64,000 nucleotides of DNA from JADHLJ01 sp038118725 (GCA_038118725.1 JAYOIK010000018.1:1-64000); one strand, 5' to 3'. Numbered from the stretch's first letter, positions 25,509-34,748 are shown. Notes: generated by a model not told the origin, from the sequence alone. A program made the numbers and translations.

Positions 25509-26819
25509 GTGGATATCGTCACCTGGATGTTTCCGGTTCTGCTGACCCTGATCTTTCTCGGGGTGCCGATCGCCTATGCCCTGATGTCGACGGCGTTTGT
25601 CTTCGGCATCATGCGGTTCGGCGAGAACGCGGTGCTGGTCTTCATGCACAAGGTGGATGACATCACCGGTGCATCGATCCTGGCCTCGGTGCCGCTGTTC
25701 ATTTTCATGGGCGCGATGCTTGAGAAATCCGGCACGGCGGAGCGGTTGTTCGAGGCGATTCATCTGTGGACACAGAGACTGCCGGGCGGCCTGGCGCTGG
25801 GCACCATCGCCATGTGCGTGGTCTTCGCGGCGTGCAGTGGGGTGATCGGCGCCACCGAGACCGTGGTCGGCCTGCTCGCGACGCCCGTCATGCTGAAGCA
25901 CGGCTATGACAAGGGGCTGATCTCCGGAACGATTACCGCCGGCGGCTCGCTCGGCGCGATCATTCCGCCCTCCGTGGTGGTGATCATCCTGGCCTCGGTG
26001 GCGGAGATCTCGCTCGGCGACATGTTCATCGGCATGTTCATCCCCGGTTTGCTGATGGCCGGTCTTTACATGGTCTATATCCTGATCCGCTGTTCATTGG
26101 ATCCCAGCGCCGGGCCGCGGGTGCCGCATCCCGACGACGCCATGCCGCTCGCCGACAAGCTCAAAATGACCGGCACCGCGTTGTTCCCACCCCTGCTTTT
26201 GATCGTCGCGGTGCTGGGCAGCATCATGGCCGGTATCGCGGTGCCGACCGAGGCGGCCGCCGTGGGCGCCGTCGGCACCACCTTGATGACGGTCGCCTAC
26301 GGGACCTTCAGCTGGGCCGTGATGCGCGAGGCCATGGTCAAGACCCTGTCGGTCACGGCGATGATCCTGACCATCGTCGTGGGCGGCACCATGTTCGCCA
26401 GCGTCTTCCTCTCCTCCGGTGGCTTCGACGCGGTTCGCGCGGTGCTCGCCTATTGGGAGCTGGGTCCTTGGGGGACCTTGATCCTGATCCTGGCGCTGGT
26501 GTTCCTGGCCGGATTCGTGCTCGACGGTCTGTCGATCATCCTGATCGTCGTGCCCATCGGCTTTCCCTTGATCGAAAGCTTCGGCTTCGATCCGATCTGG
26601 TTCGCCGTGCTGTTCCTGGTGGTCAAGCAAACCAGCTATCTGACCCCGCCCATGGCCGGAGCGATCTTCTATTTCCGCGCGATTGCCCCGCCAGAAATCA
26701 CGCTGACGCATATGTATCGGGGCGTGGTGCCGTTCATATTCCTGGATCTGGTGGTCCTGGCACTGGTGATGATCTTCCCGGAATTGGCCCTGTGGCTGCC
26801 GGCTAAATTGCTGGGCTAA
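25509..26819 (+). CDS. dctM: TRAP transporter large permease subunit (DctM type)
   Basis: A 436-residue protein with about 12 membrane segments. Conserved family stretches include FLGVPIAYALMS, FAACSGVIGATETVVG, GGSLGAIIPPSV and a GIAVPTEAAAVGAVG loop. It carries the sodium-driven transport path of a TRAP system. GTG 25509 follows a GGGGAGG site by 12 bases. A perfect hairpin after its stop (26838-26859) could end the transcript, although its T-tract faces the opposite gene. Confidence 0.92.
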   Translation: MDIVTWMFPVLLTLIFLGVPIAYALMSTAFVFGIMRFGENAVLVFMHKVDDITGASILASVPLFIFMGAMLEKSGTAERLFEAIHLWTQRLPGGLALGTIAMCVVFAACSGVIGATETVVGLLATPVMLKHGYDKGLISGTITAGGSLGAIIPPSVVVIILASVAEISLGDMFIGMFIPGLLMAGLYMVYILIRCSLDPSAGPRVPHPDDAMPLADKLKMTGTALFPPLLLIVAVLGSIMAGIAVPTEAAAVGAVGTTLMTVAYGTFSWAVMREAMVKTLSVTAMILTIVVGGTMFASVFLSSGGFDAVRAVLAYWELGPWGTLILILALVFLAGFVLDGLSIILIVVPIGFPLIESFGFDPIWFAVLFLVVKQTSYLTPPMAGAIFYFRAIAPPEITLTHMYRGVVPFIFLDLVVLALVMIFPELALWLPAKLLG

Positions 26820-26837
26820 ACCACCGCTCAATCGAAA

Positions 26838-26859
26838 AGCGGCTCCAGAGGGAGCCGCT
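26838..26859 (-). terminator. Intrinsic terminator hairpin between dctM and the rebB-like gene
   Basis: AGCGGCTCC (26838-26846) and GGAGCCGCT (26851-26859) pair perfectly around a 4-base loop. Read on the minus strand the stem is followed by TTTTCGATT, so it best terminates the leftward RebB-like transcript whose gene ends at 26898. It lies 18 bases past the dctM stop and may also stop rightward transcription. Confidence 0.75.
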
Positions 26860-26897
26860 CTCCGACCTGCCGCCGATGGGCGGAAAGAGTGAACCGA

Positions 26898-27191
26898 TCA
26901 GGCGCCGTTTTTCACGATCTGGTTCGGCACCTCGAGGATCCCGCCGGTTACCGCGCCGTCGGCGGAGGTGTCCTTCCGGATATTCTGGATGGCGAGGGCG
27001 TTTTGAACCGTCGGGATCGAGCCGACGAGGTGATTCAGATTCTGTTGGTTCACGTTGTTGGCGTAGCTGAGCGCGAGCGCCTGCGCGCCGGAGATGTAGA
27101 GTTGCGCGATGCTCGTGGCGGGTGCCGCTCCGACGACCTCGGCATTCAGGCCATGGGTGTTGTCTCCGTTTTCAGTCTCGTTCTTCGCCAT
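26898..27191 (-). CDS. RebB-family (R-body / killing trait) protein
   Basis: A 97-residue protein with the RebB/killing-trait pattern: VVGAAPATSIAQLYISGAQA followed by a Gln/Asn-rich helix YANNVNQQNL and a hydrophobic tail. RebB proteins are structural subunits of R-bodies, the coiled protein ribbons first known from Caedibacter endosymbionts of Paramecium that unroll on acidification. Start ATG 27191 is preferred because GCGAGGG precedes it by 7 bases; an ATG at 27215 is also in frame. Only one such gene is here, without RebA or RebD paralogues, so it may not form a full R-body. Confidence 0.7.
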   Translation of the reverse strand: MAKNETENGDNTHGLNAEVVGAAPATSIAQLYISGAQALALSYANNVNQQNLNHLVGSIPTVQNALAIQNIRKDTSADGAVTGGILEVPNQIVKNGA

Positions 27192-27260
27192 GTCATCGCC
27201 CTCGCTTATTTCCATGTTTCCGGAAATCGTCGTCGATTTCGTGTTTGGCTTTCTGCTGAT

Positions 27261-27623
27261 TTAGACGCTCCCACTACGTTTTCGTGAACGAATTTTGCCA
27301 ATTTTCTGTACAGGAGCAGGACTCGCGGTTTGTTGTTGGACCTGGTTCTCGAATTCGTCTTTCAAGTCCCCGATCAACTTGCTGACCTCGACCCGCACCA
27401 AAGCCGGAATGTCGGCGCGAAGGATGGCCTCTTGAATGGAGCGGTCCAGCGTGCCGGGATCGACCATCAATGTCGGTGGCGGCGATGGATAGACGGTTTG
27501 CCCATGATGGGGCGGGTATTGCCGCCGCCGTTCCGGGTAGGTTTGGCCCGGTGGATAAGGCGGCTGACCGGGCGTCGGATAGGGCTGTTGAGGCGGGTAT
27601 CCGGCGATCGGACAGGCCACCAT
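27261..27623 (-). CDS. Proline-rich protein of unknown function upstream of the RebB-like gene
   Basis: A 120-residue protein. Residues 1-55 are rich in Pro, Gln and Tyr (YPPQQPYPTPGQPPYPPGQ), a disordered low-complexity segment. The C-terminal half is charged and helical (LDRSIQEAILRADIP, VEVSKLIGDLKDEFENQV) and ends in a basic KIRSRKRSGS tail. It lies 69 bases upstream of the RebB-like gene on the same strand and is probably co-transcribed, so it may assist or regulate it. ATG 27623 is chosen; a GTG at 27683 would add 20 residues of doubtful character. No known family is recognised. Confidence 0.6.
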   Translation of the reverse strand: MVACPIAGYPPQQPYPTPGQPPYPPGQTYPERRRQYPPHHGQTVYPSPPPTLMVDPGTLDRSIQEAILRADIPALVRVEVSKLIGDLKDEFENQVQQQTASPAPVQKIGKIRSRKRSGSV

Positions 27624-27718
27624 CCGGCGGCCGGTGCGGCTTTCGTGTTGTGCTTTGCCGGCAAAAGCTGGGATGATGGACACCCTGGCCAGAGCGTCAC
27701 GTTCCCCAATTTGAGAGT

Positions 27719-28927
27719 ATGGTCTTGGCGTCTTCTCCGTTTTCGGTCCTGCGTGATCCTGGCTTCATGCGGGTCTGGGCTGTCGGCTTGCTCGGCAATA
27801 CGATGCGGTGGCTGGAGCTTCTGGCGATCGGCATCTTCGTATTCGAGGTCACGGGATCGGCGTTGCTGGTCGCGGTGATGACCATAGCGCGTCAGTTACC
27901 CCTCGCGCTGTTCGGCACCTTCATCGGTCCGATCGCCGAGCGCACCAATCGCAAGTACCTACTGGTGGCGGGATTCGCCATCATGACCGTCTCGTCTGGA
28001 AGCATGGGTTTACTTGCCCATCTCGAGGTGATCGAGATCTGGCACATCCTAATCGGAGTGTTCGTCAACGGCAGCTGCTGGGCCTTGGATTTTCCGGTCC
28101 GACGCACTTTGCTGGGTGAATTCGCCGGGGCGGAGCGGCTGGGAACCGGGGTTTCGTTGGATTCCGCGACCAACAATATCACCCGCATGTTCGGTCCCTT
28201 TGCGGGCGGGGTGATCTACGGTCTGGTGGGATTGGAAGGGGCGTTCCTTGTTTCCTTCCTCGCTCATTTCGTCTGCGTGGCCATCGGTTTGAGCCTGGTA
28301 TTGGCGCATTCCAAGACCAAGGCCGTGGTGGTCTCTTACCTGGAAATGCTGAAGCAGGGACTGGCGATCGTTCGCGGCTCGCGGGAATTGATCGGGATCT
28401 ATCTCGTGACGATCATCCTGAACGTGTTCGGCTTTCCCTATGCCTCGATGGTGCCGGTCCTCGGGCGCGCCCGCTATCAGGTGGAGCCGGCGCTGATCGG
28501 CCTGTTGTCGGCGGCCGAAGGCGCCGGGGCCTTTGTCGGCGCGCTTGTCATCGCTTTTGTCGCCCGGCCCGCCTGGTTCAAGCGGTTGTATCTCTACGGC
28601 GCGATCCTATTCGTGTTTCTGGTGTTTTGTCTGTCTTTCGCGGCGCATTACTGGATGGCGGTATCGATCCTGCTCGTGGGAGGTCTCGGCATGGCCGGGT
28701 TCGGCGCGATGCAGACGACTCTTGTGCTCTCGCTTGCGCCGCCGGAGGCACGTAGCCGGCTGATGAGCTTGCTGTCGGTCTGTATCGGGTGCGCGCCCAT
28801 CGGTTTGCTGAACCTCGGGCTTCTGGCCGATTGGGTGGGCGCGCCGATGGCTCTTACCGTGGTCTCGTCGGTGGGGCTTGTTCTGCTGGCGGCGACGGTG
28901 ATCTTTATCCCTCAGATCCGGCGATAG
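27719..28927 (+). CDS. MFS transporter
   Basis: A 402-residue membrane protein with about 12 hydrophobic helices of the major facilitator superfamily. Motif A is degenerate (GPIAERTNRKYLL), and ALDFPVRRTLLGEFAGAERLG is typical of the enterobactin-exporter/multidrug-like MFS group. It is divergent from the RebB locus across about 95 bases and convergent with the SDR gene (7-base gap). Substrate unknown. Confidence 0.85.
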   Translation: MVLASSPFSVLRDPGFMRVWAVGLLGNTMRWLELLAIGIFVFEVTGSALLVAVMTIARQLPLALFGTFIGPIAERTNRKYLLVAGFAIMTVSSGSMGLLAHLEVIEIWHILIGVFVNGSCWALDFPVRRTLLGEFAGAERLGTGVSLDSATNNITRMFGPFAGGVIYGLVGLEGAFLVSFLAHFVCVAIGLSLVLAHSKTKAVVVSYLEMLKQGLAIVRGSRELIGIYLVTIILNVFGFPYASMVPVLGRARYQVEPALIGLLSAAEGAGAFVGALVIAFVARPAWFKRLYLYGAILFVFLVFCLSFAAHYWMAVSILLVGGLGMAGFGAMQTTLVLSLAPPEARSRLMSLLSVCIGCAPIGLLNLGLLADWVGAPMALTVVSSVGLVLLAATVIFIPQIRR

Positions 28928-28934
28928 ACGCCGT

Positions 28935-29882
28935 TCAGGCCGCGACGGGGCGGAAATAGTCGATGGTCGCGGCCAGCCCGTCGGAGAGCGGGGTTCGCGG
29001 ACGCCAGTCCAGAATTTCCTCGGCCTTGGTAATGTCCGGGCGGCGCTGCATGGGATCGTCGGTGGGGCGAGGGTGAAAGGTCACCGCCGCGTCCGCGCCG
29101 GCGAGCGCGCTGATCGTCGTCGCCAATTGGCGAACCGTGATCTCCGCGGGATTGCCGAGATTGATGGGCCCGGTTACGGAATCATCTGTTTCCATCAGAC
29201 GGATGAGGCCCTCGATCAGGTCATCGACATAGCAGAACGAGCGGGTTTGCTCTCCGTCGCCATAGATGGTGATCGGTTCCCCCTTGAGAACCGCGACGAC
29301 GAAGTTGGAGACAACGCGGCCGTCATTGGGATGCATGCGCGGCCCGTAGGTATTGAAGATCCGCGCGACCTTGATCGACAGGTCATGCTGGCGGCGATAG
29401 TCGAAAAACAATGTCTCCGCGCAGCGCTTGCCTTCGTCATAGCAGGCGCGCGGGCCGATCGGATTGACGTGTCCCCAGTAATCCTCGGTCTGGGGATGCA
29501 CGCTCGGATCGCCGTATACCTCGCTAGTCGAGGCTTGCAGGATCTTGGCGCGCAGTCGCTTGGCGAGCCCCAGCATGTTGATCGCGCCATGCACGCTGGT
29601 CTTGGTGGTCTGGACCGGGTCGTATTGATAGTGCACCGGCGAGGCCGGGCAGGCGAGATTGTAAATCTCGTCCACCTCGACATAGAGCGGCATCGTCACG
29701 TCGTGGCGCATCAGCTCGAAATTCGACCGCCCGAGAAGATGCGCGACATTGTCCTTGGCGCCGGTGAAGAAATTGTCGAGGCAAAGCACGTCGTCGCCCC
29801 TCTCCACCAGTCGGTCGCAAAGATGCGAGCCGAGAAAGCCCGCGCCGCCGGTTACCAAGATACGTTTTCTTCGTCGCCGCAT
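28935..29882 (-). CDS. NAD-dependent epimerase/dehydratase, UDP-glucuronate decarboxylase (UXS)-like
   Basis: An extended short-chain dehydrogenase of 315 residues with VTGGAGFLGSHLCD at the N-terminus, the catalytic Ser/Tyr/Lys in ASTSEVYGDPSVHPQ and YDEGKR, and FNTYGPRMHPNDGRVVSNF. This pattern is that of UDP-xylose synthase (UXS), which makes UDP-xylose from UDP-glucuronate for cell-surface polysaccharide. ATG 29882 follows GGGGGAG by about 7 bases. The ORF remains open upstream, but that stretch antisenses the response regulator gene. Confidence 0.88.
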   Translation of the reverse strand: MRRRRKRILVTGGAGFLGSHLCDRLVERGDDVLCLDNFFTGAKDNVAHLLGRSNFELMRHDVTMPLYVEVDEIYNLACPASPVHYQYDPVQTTKTSVHGAINMLGLAKRLRAKILQASTSEVYGDPSVHPQTEDYWGHVNPIGPRACYDEGKRCAETLFFDYRRQHDLSIKVARIFNTYGPRMHPNDGRVVSNFVVAVLKGEPITIYGDGEQTRSFCYVDDLIEGLIRLMETDDSVTGPINLGNPAEITVRQLATTISALAGADAAVTFHPRPTDDPMQRRPDITKAEEILDWRPRTPLSDGLAATIDYFRPVAA

Positions 29883-30077
29883 GGCGCGGCTCCCCCATGC
29901 CGATATCGTCTGGAACCTCTTGTAACTGGTTCGCGAGCCATTTCCGAAACGATTTCGCGCCCGTTGCCGTTGTCGACCGATATGTCTTGGTCTGGACGAT
30001 GTTCCGTTTAAGCCTGTAATCTTCGCGGAACACGGTTTCGCCCGTCGTGAGCCGACGCGGGTGTTGGGGGCAGTCGA

Positions 30078-30491
30078 GTGGTCGAGGAACTTACGGCGGA
30101 GTATCTGGGGCGAAAGCGGGTTCTGATCGTCGAGGATCAGGAAGTCATCCGACAGATCGTCTGGAAAATGCTGAAGGATATCGGGTTCGGCAATATCGTC
30201 GAGGTCGGTGACGGCGCGCAAGCGATGCGCGAGGTCTTGGCGACCAAGCCGGACCTGATCATCTGTGACATCGCCATGGAGCCGGTGGACGGGTTTAGGT
30301 TCGTCGAAGCGCTTCACGCCAGGGGCTTCAAGGACAAGGACCGTATACCGACGATTTTCCTGACCGGCCACACTGAACGCGAGATAGTCATCAAGGCAAA
30401 GCAGTTGGGCGCCGATGGTTTCCTGGTGAAACCGGTATCCGCCAAGGATCTGAAGGCGCGCATTACCTTCGCCATGAACCGCGCGGATTGA
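30078..30491 (+). CDS. Single-domain response regulator (CheY-like)
   Basis: A 137-residue stand-alone receiver domain. The acidic pair is at VLIVEDQ near 16-21, the phospho-acceptor is Asp64 (IICDIAM), and the switch Thr96 (FLTGHT) and Lys118 (LVKPVS) are in place. There is no output domain, so it works by protein contact, like CheY or DivK. GTG 30078 is the start. It is divergent from the UXS-like gene across 195 bases and 241 bases ahead of gcrA, so a cell-cycle or motility role is plausible but not shown. Confidence 0.9.
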   Translation: MVEELTAEYLGRKRVLIVEDQEVIRQIVWKMLKDIGFGNIVEVGDGAQAMREVLATKPDLIICDIAMEPVDGFRFVEALHARGFKDKDRIPTIFLTGHTEREIVIKAKQLGADGFLVKPVSAKDLKARITFAMNRAD

Positions 30492-30511
30492 CGGCCCGGC
30501 CCGCGACCGCC

Positions 30512-30613
30512 GATTCTTTGTCATCATTGCGTCGCGGAGCCGCGATTTTCAGGTCACGGGAGTCGCGCGGAATCCCTGGGATTTGAAAACGAATCGCCGA
30601 TTTCTCGCGATTC
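30512..30613. promoter_or_regulatory. Cluster of five GANTC (CcrM methylation) sites upstream of gcrA
   Basis: Within 102 bases there are five GANTC sites: GATTC 30512, GAGTC 30560, GAATC 30570, GAATC 30591 and GATTC 30609. At this base composition about one per 300 bases would be expected. GANTC is the methylation target of CcrM, and GcrA is known to act with the methylated site at promoters. The cluster is 120-221 bases upstream of the gcrA start. Confidence 0.55.
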
Positions 30614-30732
30614 GTGTTGCCTTGACCCACAAGTATCGGTAGGCTCCTCTCACTGAACACACCATATATAGTGATTTGGCGCCGCCATAAGGCGCGCCCG
30701 AGGATCACGTACCGCCAACAAGGGAGGCCCCC

Positions 30733-31128
30733 ATGGGTGAAGCCGCGCCGAGCGTATGGAACGAGGAACGGTTGGGAAATCTGAAGCGGCTTTGGGCCGA
30801 GGGATTGTCGATTACCCAGATCGGCTTGGAGATCGGCGTGTCCCGCAACGCGGTGGTCGGCAAGGTTCACCGCATGGGGCTGCCCAAGCGCCAATCGCCG
30901 ATCGTGCGTTCCGACAAACCGATCGAGCCGAAGCGTCGGAAACTGTCGCCTTTGACTTTCCAGGACTGGGATCGCAGCAAGTGTTGCTGGCCCATCGGTG
31001 ATCCCCGGGCGGCGGATTTCCACTTCTGCGGCGAGAAAATCATGGAAGGCCGACCCTACTGCGCCGAACACTGCGCCAAGGCCTATACCAGTGGCAACTC
31101 CAGCGCCAAGGACACCCAAGCGGCCTAA
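30733..31128 (+). CDS. gcrA: GcrA cell-cycle regulator
   Basis: A 131-residue GcrA. The N-terminal DNA-binding helices read WNEERLGNLKRLWAEGLSIT and GVSRNAVVGKVHRMGLPKR, the family signature. The short C-terminal part has CCWPIGDP, FHFCG and PYCAEHCAKAY, the conserved sigma-70-contacting domain. GcrA binds sigma-70 and activates promoters carrying methylated GANTC in alphaproteobacteria, directing the cell cycle. ATG 30733 follows AAGGGAGG. The presence of GcrA places the organism in Alphaproteobacteria. Confidence 0.96.
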   Translation: MGEAAPSVWNEERLGNLKRLWAEGLSITQIGLEIGVSRNAVVGKVHRMGLPKRQSPIVRSDKPIEPKRRKLSPLTFQDWDRSKCCWPIGDPRAADFHFCGEKIMEGRPYCAEHCAKAYTSGNSSAKDTQAA

Positions 31129-31271
31129 CAAGCGCGCGATTGGTCGTATCCGCCGGCCGGGCGGGAAGGTGATGGCGGAGGGCTCGGCAACCGGGTATCA
31201 ATGGATGGTCCTGATCAACATGGCGTCCCCGGCCACGCGCCGGGGTGCCAGACATCCATTGGAGTACCAGC

Positions 31272-32048
31272 ATGCGCTTGCGGGATCGTACCGTCGTGGT
31301 TACCGGCGGAGCCTCAGGGATAGGCAAGGCGATTTGCCTTAAAGCAGCCGCGGAAGGCGCCAAGGTCGTCGTCGCGGATATCCGCGAGGACCCACGCGAA
31401 GGCGGCGAGAACACCGTCGATATGATCAGCGACGTGGGTGGCGAAGCGGTCTTCATGACCGTCGATGTAACCCGCTGGGACGATGTTGATCGTCTAATCT
31501 CGGATACCGTCAGCCGATACGGCGCGCTCGACGTCATGGTCAACAACGCCGCGGCGCATGGCGGCAAGGCGCTGCTGGAAACCTCGGAAGAGGAGTGGGA
31601 TCAGATCATGGCCGTCGGCGCCAAGGGCATGTTTTTTGGCTGCAAGCGGGCGATCCAACAGATGATCACTCAAGAGCCGCGCGAGGGAGCGGAGGCCCGC
31701 GGTCGGATCGTCAACATATCTTCCCAGCACGGCATGATCCGCTCTCCCAACGACTTCGCCTATGGGGTGAGCAAGGCTTGCGCCGTCTACATGACCCGCC
31801 AGATCGCCGGCGATTACGCCGAGCACGGCATCGTCTGCAACGCCGTCGCGCCGGGCAAGATCCTGACCGGTAAGACCGGTCCCGCCATCGCGCCCGAGGC
31901 CATCGCCTATAGCCACGCGAGAACCCCGTGGCCCCGGCTCGGGCGGTCCGAGGACGTGGCCTCGGCGGTGATCTTTCTGGCGAGCGATGACGCCTCCTAT
32001 ATTACCGGCGAGAACCTGATGGTCGATGGCGGTTGGATGGCCAATTAG
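31272..32048 (+). CDS. Short-chain dehydrogenase/reductase
   Basis: A classical SDR of 258 residues. The NAD(P) motif TGGASGIG, VNNAAAHGG, catalytic Ser in VNISSQHG and YxxxK in YGVSKA are all present; the C-terminus SYITGENLMVDGGW is typical. ATG 31272 follows GGAG by about 7 bases; an in-frame ATG at 31245 is less well placed. It is 15 bases ahead of pepN and likely co-transcribed with the following genes. Substrate not known. Confidence 0.9.
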   Translation: MRLRDRTVVVTGGASGIGKAICLKAAAEGAKVVVADIREDPREGGENTVDMISDVGGEAVFMTVDVTRWDDVDRLISDTVSRYGALDVMVNNAAAHGGKALLETSEEEWDQIMAVGAKGMFFGCKRAIQQMITQEPREGAEARGRIVNISSQHGMIRSPNDFAYGVSKACAVYMTRQIAGDYAEHGIVCNAVAPGKILTGKTGPAIAPEAIAYSHARTPWPRLGRSEDVASAVIFLASDDASYITGENLMVDGGWMAN

Positions 32049-32063
32049 TGAGTTGGAAACACC

Positions 32064-34730
32064 ATGCGTATCGAACCTGACAATGAAGCGCCACGCCCGG
32101 TTCTGCTCGCCGAGTACCGGGTCCCGGCTCATCTTATCGATAATCTAGAGCTGGCGGTTGATCTGGAGGCCGACGGCGCGATGGTAACCGCCACCCTGAG
32201 AGGCCGCCGCAACCCGGAAGCGACGGATGCCGACGCGCCGCTGTATCTGGACGGGCAGGATCAGGACCTCCTAGAGGTCGTGCTGAACGGCAAGACGTTG
32301 AGTGCCGACGACTATGTTCTCGGCGCCGAGTCGCTCGCGATCCCGGGGGTCGGCGAGGCTTTCGAACTGGTGGTCAAGAGCCGAAACAATCCGGCCGAGA
32401 ATACCGCGCTCGAAGGGCTCTATCTCTCGAACGGCATGTACTGCACCCAATGCGAGGCGGAAGGATTTCGCCGGATCACCTATTTCCCGGACCGTCCCGA
32501 TGTGATGACCGTCTTCACCACGACCATCAGCGCCGACAAGGCGGCTTATCCGGTGCTGCTCTCCAACGGTAACCTGATGGAAATCGGTGATCTGGAGGAC
32601 GGACGGCATTTCGCGCGCTGGAATGATCCGTTCCCCAAGCCGGCCTATCTGTTCGCCATGGTCGCGGGCGACCTCGCGCATATCGAGGACCGCTTCACCA
32701 CCATGTCGGGCCGTGAGGTGACCTTGCGGATCTTTGTCGAGCATGGCGACGAGGGACGCTGTGGCCACGCGATGGACTCGCTCAAACGGTCGATGAAGTG
32801 GGACGAGGAACGGTTCGGCCTGGAATACGATCTAGATCTCTTCATGATCGTCGCCGTCAGCCATTTCAACATGGGGGCGATGGAGAACAAGGGCCTCAAC
32901 GTCTTCAACAGCCGCTACGTCCTCGCGGACCGGGAAACCGCCACGGATCTCGACTTCCAGCGCATAGAGGCGATTGTCGCGCATGAATATTTTCACAACT
33001 GGACCGGCAACCGGGTTACCTGCCGTGATTGGTTTCAGTTGAGCCTGAAGGAAGGGCTTACGGTTTTTCGCGACCAGGAGTTTACCGCCGACACGCACTC
33101 TCGGGGCGTGAAACGGGTAAGCGACGCCCGCCTGGTGCGCGCCGTCCAGTTCACCGAGGACGCGGGCCCGACGGCGCATCCCGTGCGACCCGACAGCTAT
33201 ATCGAGATCAACAACTTCTACACCGTCACCGTCTATGAGAAAGGCGCGGAGGTTGTCCGCCTGATCCACACGAGGGTCGGCGAGGCGGGCTTCCGCGCGG
33301 GCATGGATCTCTACTTCCGGCGCCATGACGGGCAAGCCGTGACCTGCGAGGATTTTGTCGCCGCGATGCAGGATGCCTCGGGCGTCGATTTATCGGATAT
33401 GCGGTTGTGGTACGAGCAGGCGGGCACGCCGGAGCTTTCGATCCAGGTCAGTCACGATCCGGACCAGCGCCGTGCAACCCTACGCGTCAGTCAGCACATC
33501 CCCGACACGCCGAAGCAAAAGGACAAGAAACCGATGCCGATACCGCTCGGCGTCGGGCTATTGGACCGGAACGGCGCGGAGCTGCCGCTCAGGTTGGCTG
33601 GCGAGACCATGAACGAGGCGCCGACGGACCGGGTTCTGACCGTCACCGAGGCGGAGCAGGCCTTTGTCTTCGAAAATATCGACGCGGCGCCGATTCCTTC
33701 CTTGCTGCGTGACTTTTCGGCGCCGGTAAAGCTCAAGGCCGATCTTCCGCCGGAGGACCTAGCGGTCCTGATGGCGCATGACCGGGATCCCTTCGCGCGT
33801 TGGGACGCCGGACAGCGCTACGCGAGTGGACTCATGCTTTCCCTGGTGGCGGATCACGCGGCGGGCCGGCCCTTGAGCCTGCCGACGGCCTTTATCGCGG
33901 CGGTTTCCGCGACCTTGACCGACGAGACGCTAGAGCCGGCTTTTCGCGCCGAGGCATTGCGCCTTCCGGGACAAGGAGAGCTCGCCCAGGCCATGGACAT
34001 CGCCGATGTCGACGGTATCCACGCGGCGGTTGAGTTCGTCTACGCGCGGCTCGGCGAGTCTTTGTTCGACCAGTTCCTGGAGATCTACCGGCGGGCAATG
34101 GACGGCCAAGAGAGCGACGATCTCTCGACCCAGGCGATGGGCAATCGCGCGCTCGGAAACATGGCGCTCATCTACCTCGCTTCCAGCGGGCGATCGGAAG
34201 GCCTGCAACTCGCCAAGCGACAGGTCGATGACGGGACCTCGATGACCCTGGTCATGGGTGGGCTCTACGCGTTGAACAGCGAGGCCTGTCCCGAGCGCGA
34301 GGCGGCCATGGCCATGTTCCATGAGCGTTGGAAGGACCGTCCGATGGAACTGGACAAGTGGTTCTCGCTGACCGCCATGTCCAGCTTGCCGGACACGTTG
34401 GACAGGGTGAAGGGGCTCCTCGACCATCCCGGCTATGACATCGGTAACCCCAATCGGGTACGCGCGGTCGTCGGCGCCTTTGCCTCCGGCAATCCGGTTC
34501 GCTTTCATGCCGGCGATGGTCAGGGCTACCGGTTCCTTGCCGACCGGGTGTTGGAGCTGGAGAAAATCAATCCCCAGGTCGCGGCCCGGCTGATTCAGCC
34601 GCTTACCCGCTGGCGGCGTTATGACGAGGGGCGGCGGGCGCTGATGATCGAACAGCTTACAAGGGTTGTCGAAACGCCTGGATTGTCCAAGGATGTCTAT
34701 GAAATCGCGAGCAAGGGGCTCGCGGGTTAA
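32064..34730 (+). CDS. pepN: Aminopeptidase N (M1 family)
   Basis: Zinc metallopeptidase of 888 residues, the usual size of bacterial PepN. It has the exopeptidase motif GAMEN (271-275) and the zinc site HEYFH (307-311) with a downstream Glu, plus the C-terminal DUF3458 helical repeats. It removes N-terminal residues from peptides in the cytoplasm. It sits 15 bases after the SDR gene and 18 before the racemase gene on the same strand. Confidence 0.95.
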   Translation: MRIEPDNEAPRPVLLAEYRVPAHLIDNLELAVDLEADGAMVTATLRGRRNPEATDADAPLYLDGQDQDLLEVVLNGKTLSADDYVLGAESLAIPGVGEAFELVVKSRNNPAENTALEGLYLSNGMYCTQCEAEGFRRITYFPDRPDVMTVFTTTISADKAAYPVLLSNGNLMEIGDLEDGRHFARWNDPFPKPAYLFAMVAGDLAHIEDRFTTMSGREVTLRIFVEHGDEGRCGHAMDSLKRSMKWDEERFGLEYDLDLFMIVAVSHFNMGAMENKGLNVFNSRYVLADRETATDLDFQRIEAIVAHEYFHNWTGNRVTCRDWFQLSLKEGLTVFRDQEFTADTHSRGVKRVSDARLVRAVQFTEDAGPTAHPVRPDSYIEINNFYTVTVYEKGAEVVRLIHTRVGEAGFRAGMDLYFRRHDGQAVTCEDFVAAMQDASGVDLSDMRLWYEQAGTPELSIQVSHDPDQRRATLRVSQHIPDTPKQKDKKPMPIPLGVGLLDRNGAELPLRLAGETMNEAPTDRVLTVTEAEQAFVFENIDAAPIPSLLRDFSAPVKLKADLPPEDLAVLMAHDRDPFARWDAGQRYASGLMLSLVADHAAGRPLSLPTAFIAAVSATLTDETLEPAFRAEALRLPGQGELAQAMDIADVDGIHAAVEFVYARLGESLFDQFLEIYRRAMDGQESDDLSTQAMGNRALGNMALIYLASSGRSEGLQLAKRQVDDGTSMTLVMGGLYALNSEACPEREAAMAMFHERWKDRPMELDKWFSLTAMSSLPDTLDRVKGLLDHPGYDIGNPNRVRAVVGAFASGNPVRFHAGDGQGYRFLADRVLELEKINPQVAARLIQPLTRWRRYDEGRRALMIEQLTRVVETPGLSKDVYEIASKGLAG

Positions 34731-34748
34731 CAACCGGAAGGCCGCGCC

